DNA from: Gammaproteobacteria bacterium
GTDB taxonomy: Bacteria; Pseudomonadota; Gammaproteobacteria; Pseudomonadales; Azotimanducaceae
Direction of reading: 5' to 3'
Assembly: GCA_024640825.1 (NCBI GenBank)
Contig: JAHEEG010000015.1
Location: forward strand, 1 to 40,401
DNA length: 40,401 nt
Every line of letters begins with the position of its first letter. Position 1 is the first letter of the stretch. Under the pieces are notes generated by a model. The model was not told the DNA's origin. It did no database searches and worked only from the letters and a program-made list of their open reading frames with translations. Below are positions 37,604-40,401 of the stretch, in pieces. A program made the position numbers and the translations under genes.

Positions 37604-38917
37604 TCAACCGTTGCCGTCAGCTTGATCTTGCTTGGGCCTGGTCCTGCGCCGCCGGCGCCGGCGGCGGGTGCCCCCCTCGCCGGCCGGCTTCTGACCGCGT
37701 AAGGCTTCCAGCATGTCTTCCTGCTCGCCACGATCGCATTCCTGGAAGCGTGTCCACCAGTCCACGGCCTCCTGGAGCGCTTCACCCGCGTCCGCTCGCA
37801 GAGCCAGGAAATCGTACGCGGCACGAAATCTTACGTGCTCGTAGACGCGGGGAATGGACCGAGGCTGTCGGCGTTCCAACCTGTCCTGCAGGGACCAGAC
37901 GTCCCTGATGAACTGTGAGAAGCGTCTGGGTATGGCGATGATCTCGTGCTGGAAGCCCAGGGTGGCGGCGGCAGCGCTGCTTCGGGCCTCTGCCGGCTTG
38001 TGATCGGCCTGAAAATCGGCGTAACGGGCCAGATAGTCCTGCCAGAGTATTACCGCCAGCAGGAAACCCGGGGTGACCGGCTTTTCAACGGCGATTCTGT
38101 TGTCGGTATTCCGCATGGCCAGCCTAACAAGCAGGTCTTCGGGCGGTGTGCACGGGAACAGAGCTCTGCGTAAGGGCGTAGCGGAGAGAAACTCCCAGGC
38201 GGCCTCGGCGCTGCCGCACAGAAAGAGTTTGCATACCTCGTCAAACAGTCTGGCGGGCGGTATGGCTGCGAGGTGTTCTGCGGTCTCGGGGATGGCAGCC
38301 TCGATAGCCGCATCGAGCGCGAAACCGAGCTTGGCCACGAATCTTATGGCCCGCAGTATCCGTACGGGGTCTTCCCTGAGCCTCACGTCCGCGTGCCCGA
38401 TGAACCGTAGACGGCGGTTTTCCAGGTCGTCCAGGCCGCCGACGTAGTCCACGATCTCCTCGGTCTCGGGATCGTAATACAGGGCGTTGATGGTAAAGTC
38501 TCTGCGGAACGCGTCTTCCTCCAGCGTCCCCCAGACATTGTCTCTAAGGATCAGCCCCGAGTCGGCGTGACGTCTTTCGTCCTGTGCTTCGGCCTCTGCC
38601 TTGCGGAAGGTAGACACCTCGATGATGTTGCGGCCGTAGCGAACGTGGGTAATCCGGAATCGACGTCCTACCATCCTGGAACGCCGGAACAGCCGCTTCA
38701 CTTCCTCTGGCGTTGCATCGGTAGCTACGTCGAAATCCTTCGGGGTGAAGCCCAGCAGAAGATCGCGAACGCAGCCTCCTACGAGGAGGCCTTGGTAACC
38801 GGCGGATCGCAACTGTTCCACGAGGTGCAGGGCATCGGCATCGACGTCTGATCGGCAGAGCCCGTGCTCAGCGGCGGCCAGGCGTCTGGGCTCATGTGCT
38901 CCGGCTGGCCCATTCAT
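37604..38917 (-). CDS. pcnB: Poly(A) polymerase I PcnB
   Basis: PcnB adds short poly(A) tails that mark RNAs for decay. The 437-residue product has the class II nucleotidyltransferase signature LLVGGCVRDLLLG with DFDVATDA (catalytic carboxylates), TFRKAEAEAQDERR, DAFRRDFTINALYY and the RNA-binding segment RLREDPVRILRAIRFVAKL. Unlike tRNA-CCA enzymes it has a long C-terminal region ending in a basic tail with eight consecutive arginines (RRRRRRRRTRPKQ), as is usual for PcnB. Its start overlaps the end of the upstream regulator by 4 bases (ATGA). It and PNPase, encoded 6 kb away, act in the same RNA decay pathway. Confidence 0.96.
   Translation of the reverse strand: MNGPAGAHEPRRLAAAEHGLCRSDVDADALHLVEQLRSAGYQGLLVGGCVRDLLLGFTPKDFDVATDATPEEVKRLFRRSRMVGRRFRITHVRYGRNIIEVSTFRKAEAEAQDERRHADSGLILRDNVWGTLEEDAFRRDFTINALYYDPETEEIVDYVGGLDDLENRRLRFIGHADVRLREDPVRILRAIRFVAKLGFALDAAIEAAIPETAEHLAAIPPARLFDEVCKLFLCGSAEAAWEFLSATPLRRALFPCTPPEDLLVRLAMRNTDNRIAVEKPVTPGFLLAVILWQDYLARYADFQADHKPAEARSSAAAATLGFQHEIIAIPRRFSQFIRDVWSLQDRLERRQPRSIPRVYEHVRFRAAYDFLALRADAGEALQEAVDWWTRFQECDRGEQEDMLEALRGQKPAGEGGTRRRRRRRRTRPKQDQADGNG
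37647..37666. repeat. Perfect 20-bp GC-only palindrome inside the 3' end of pcnB
   Basis: Two 10-base arms, CGCCGCCGGC and GCCGGCGGCG, abut without spacer. They encode part of the Arg run of the PcnB tail. As RNA this would be a very stable hairpin about 45 bases before the stop codon. Confidence 0.8.
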
Positions 38918-40305
38918 AGGGACTCTCCGTCCGGATTGCTGTCGGGTTTCGTAACGGTGGGTTCAGCGCTTTCTGGGCGCTCTCTCCGTGGGCCGCGATT
39001 GTGGGTTTTCTTGCGGGGAATATTCAGTCGCTGACGTCTTTCCCAGAGGCTCTTTCGGCTGATACCCAGCTTCTCGGCCAGTTCTGTTTCCGTGAACTGG
39101 TCCTGATTTCCCAGGACGAAGCTGACGAAATAGTCCTCCAGGGAGGTTTGCCCGGGATCCGTATCTGGCGCCTGAGCGTTAGATGGCGTAGGAAGTCTGA
39201 TTGCCAGCATCTCTGCTTCGATCTCCGGACCGTCGCAAAGAATGACAGCCCGCTCAATGGCATTTTCCAGCTCTCGCACGTTGCCTGGCCATTGGTAGTC
39301 CAGCATCGCGCGTCGCGCAGCCTCGCTAATGCAGAGCCCGGACTTGCCCAGCCGTTGCTGGGTACGTTCCAGTATCGCGGCCGCCAGCAGCAGGACGTCC
39401 TCTCCCCTCTCCCTCAGTGGCGGAATTTCCAATGCCACGACATTAAGCCGATAGTACAGATCTTCGCGAAACTGGTCGTTTCTGATGAGCTTTTTCAGGT
39501 CACGATGGGTCGCGGCAATGAGCCTTACGTTGATCGGAAAGCTCCGTGCAGAGCCGAATGGCCTCACTTGCCCGGCCTGCAGCACCGTCAACAGCCGGGC
39601 CTGTGCTTCAACGCTCAGCTCTCCGATCTCGTCGAGGAAGAGCGTTCCACCGTTGGCCGCTTCAACGAGGCCGCGCCGAGTCTTCTTTGGATCCTCGGAC
39701 GAGGAGCTGTAACCGAACAACTCGGTTTCGATGAGCTGGGCGGGCAGCGTCGCGCAATTCAGCGAGATCATGGGAGCCTGGCTTCGACGGCTGGCGGCGT
39801 GAATGGCCCGGGCGACCAGCTCTTTTCCTGTTCCCGATTCGCCGCGGATCAGCACAGTGGAATCGGTTGGCCCCACCTTGGCGATTCGGTGCATCAGGTT
39901 TCGCATTGATGGGCTTGATCCCAGGATCCGCAGATGGCCTGCTAACCTGCCGTCTGCGGATTTCAGCCGGCTCTCTGCCACGCCACGCTCGACAGCGGCG
40001 ATTAGCTCTTCTGGCGAAAAGGGTGACAGCAGGTAGTCCTGGGCGCCGCGTTTCATGGCCGAGACCGCCTGGCGCACATCCGGGTTTGCGGTCACCAGGA
40101 TCACGGGCGTTGAGTCTGCCACCGATAGGATGTCGCTGGCAGCATGGGCGATGATACATTGGCAGGATGCCAGCAAATCGGTGGGGACAGATGTCGGCGA
40201 GGCTCCCGACGCGTGTTCAATGACGACGAAACCGCCGTCTTCCAGGATCTGCCGGTATCGGCGGCTCTGGGCGCTGTCGGGCTCGACGATTAGTACCTGC
40301 GTCAT
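38914..40305 (-). CDS. CbrB/NtrC-like AAA+ response regulator with degenerate receiver and no GAFTGA motif
   Basis: The 463-residue product has the three-domain order of NtrC-type activators: receiver (1-110), AAA+ domain (125-350) and Fis-type HTH (about 400-445, ELAEKLGISRKSLWERRQRL). Walker A is GESGTGKE (155-162), Walker B is TLFLDE (221-226), and the C-terminal GNVRELENAIERAVIL is intact. The receiver keeps Glu8/Asp10 and Thr72 but has Ala53/His54 where the phosphoacceptor Asp should be, and Ser94 in place of the conserved Lys (LLSPF). Between ELFG and Walker B, the sigma-54-contacting GAFTGA loop is replaced by SSSSEDPKKT. Position upstream of pcnB matches cbrB of Pseudomonas. ATG 40305 is chosen; a TTG at 40323 is possible. 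Confidence 0.9.
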   Translation of the reverse strand: MTQVLIVEPDSAQSRRYRQILEDGGFVVIEHASGASPTSVPTDLLASCQCIIAHAASDILSVADSTPVILVTANPDVRQAVSAMKRGAQDYLLSPFSPEELIAAVERGVAESRLKSADGRLAGHLRILGSSPSMRNLMHRIAKVGPTDSTVLIRGESGTGKELVARAIHAASRRSQAPMISLNCATLPAQLIETELFGYSSSSEDPKKTRRGLVEAANGGTLFLDEIGELSVEAQARLLTVLQAGQVRPFGSARSFPINVRLIAATHRDLKKLIRNDQFREDLYYRLNVVALEIPPLRERGEDVLLLAAAILERTQQRLGKSGLCISEAARRAMLDYQWPGNVRELENAIERAVILCDGPEIEAEMLAIRLPTPSNAQAPDTDPGQTSLEDYFVSFVLGNQDQFTETELAEKLGISRKSLWERRQRLNIPRKKTHNRGPRRERPESAEPTVTKPDSNPDGESL

Positions 40306-40338
40306 GGCCGACGATAGTAGCAAAGGCCCAACTGAGAC

Positions 40339-40401
40339 TCACGAGATCTCAATGGCCTCCGTATCGGGTAATCTGGCAAGGGACCAGGATTCGGTGGCCC
40401 G
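40339..40401 (-). CDS. C-terminal end of an upstream gene, possibly a sensor histidine kinase
   Basis: A minus-strand frame enters from the right edge and ends at TGA (40341-40339), giving the last 20 residues, with LARLPDTEAIEIS at the end. The pattern WSLARLP vaguely resembles the final strand of histidine-kinase ATPase domains. In Pseudomonas the sensor gene cbrA precedes cbrB, so a kinase is a reasonable guess, but 20 residues cannot prove it. Confidence 0.3.
   Translation of the reverse strand, partial: RATESWSLARLPDTEAIEIS

Overview
The window is a core chromosomal segment of a gammaproteobacterium. By eye it is GC-rich. Its gene order closely follows the Pseudomonas/Cellvibrionales arrangement I know: recN-grpE-dnaK-dnaJ-dapB-carAB-greA-yhbY-rlmE-ftsH-folP-glmM-tpiA-secG-tRNA-Leu-tRNA-fMet-rimP-nusA-infB-rbfA-truB-rpsO-pnp, then a reversed cbrB-like/pcnB/pgi/acs block. 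No species can be named from the sequence. I see no insertion sequence, prophage, integron, CRISPR array, defence island or rRNA gene. The longest stretches without a gene are about 240-255 bases.

Layout. (1) 1-5.3 kb: the tail of an unidentified gene, smpB (-), a sodium:neurotransmitter-symporter-type transporter, ratA and rnfH (+), then bamE and recN (-). This is the usual smpB/ratA/rnfH/bamE/recN neighbourhood with a transporter placed between smpB and ratA. (2) 5.3-10.3 kb: the chaperone cluster hrcA-grpE-dnaK-dnaJ, with a good sigma-32-type promoter before grpE. (3) 10.4-16.3 kb: dapB (lysine/peptidoglycan), carA-carB (carbamoyl phosphate) and greA (transcript cleavage). (4) 16.4-22.7 kb: yhbY (-), rlmE and ftsH (ribosome assembly, membrane proteolysis), folP, glmM and tpiA. 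(5) 22.7-32.1 kb: secG with tRNA-Leu(GAG), the initiator tRNA, and the rimP-nusA-infB-rbfA-truB-rpsO-pnp transcription/translation operon behind two intrinsic terminators. (6) 32.2-33.2 kb: a rhomboid protease. (7) 33.2-40.4 kb, minus strand: a regulator, pcnB, a deoxynucleoside kinase, pgi and acs, tightly packed and probably one operon.

The genes are mostly housekeeping and I found no clear undescribed multi-gene system. The most unusual protein is the regulator at 38914-40305. It has the architecture of an NtrC/CbrB-type sigma-54 activator, but its receiver lacks the phosphoacceptor Asp and the conserved Lys, and its AAA+ domain lacks the GAFTGA loop that contacts sigma-54. Other points of interest are in small DNA/RNA structures: a possible leaderless smpB, an uninterrupted 22-bp palindrome next to a second hairpin before ftsH, a perfect tandem duplication of a 32-bp hairpin unit that overlaps the yhbY stop, an octamer repeat between rpsO and pnp, an initiator tRNA with a U1/U72 pair, and hrcA without a recognisable CIRCE operator anywhere in the chaperone cluster. 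About ten core genes appear to start with TTG or GTG.
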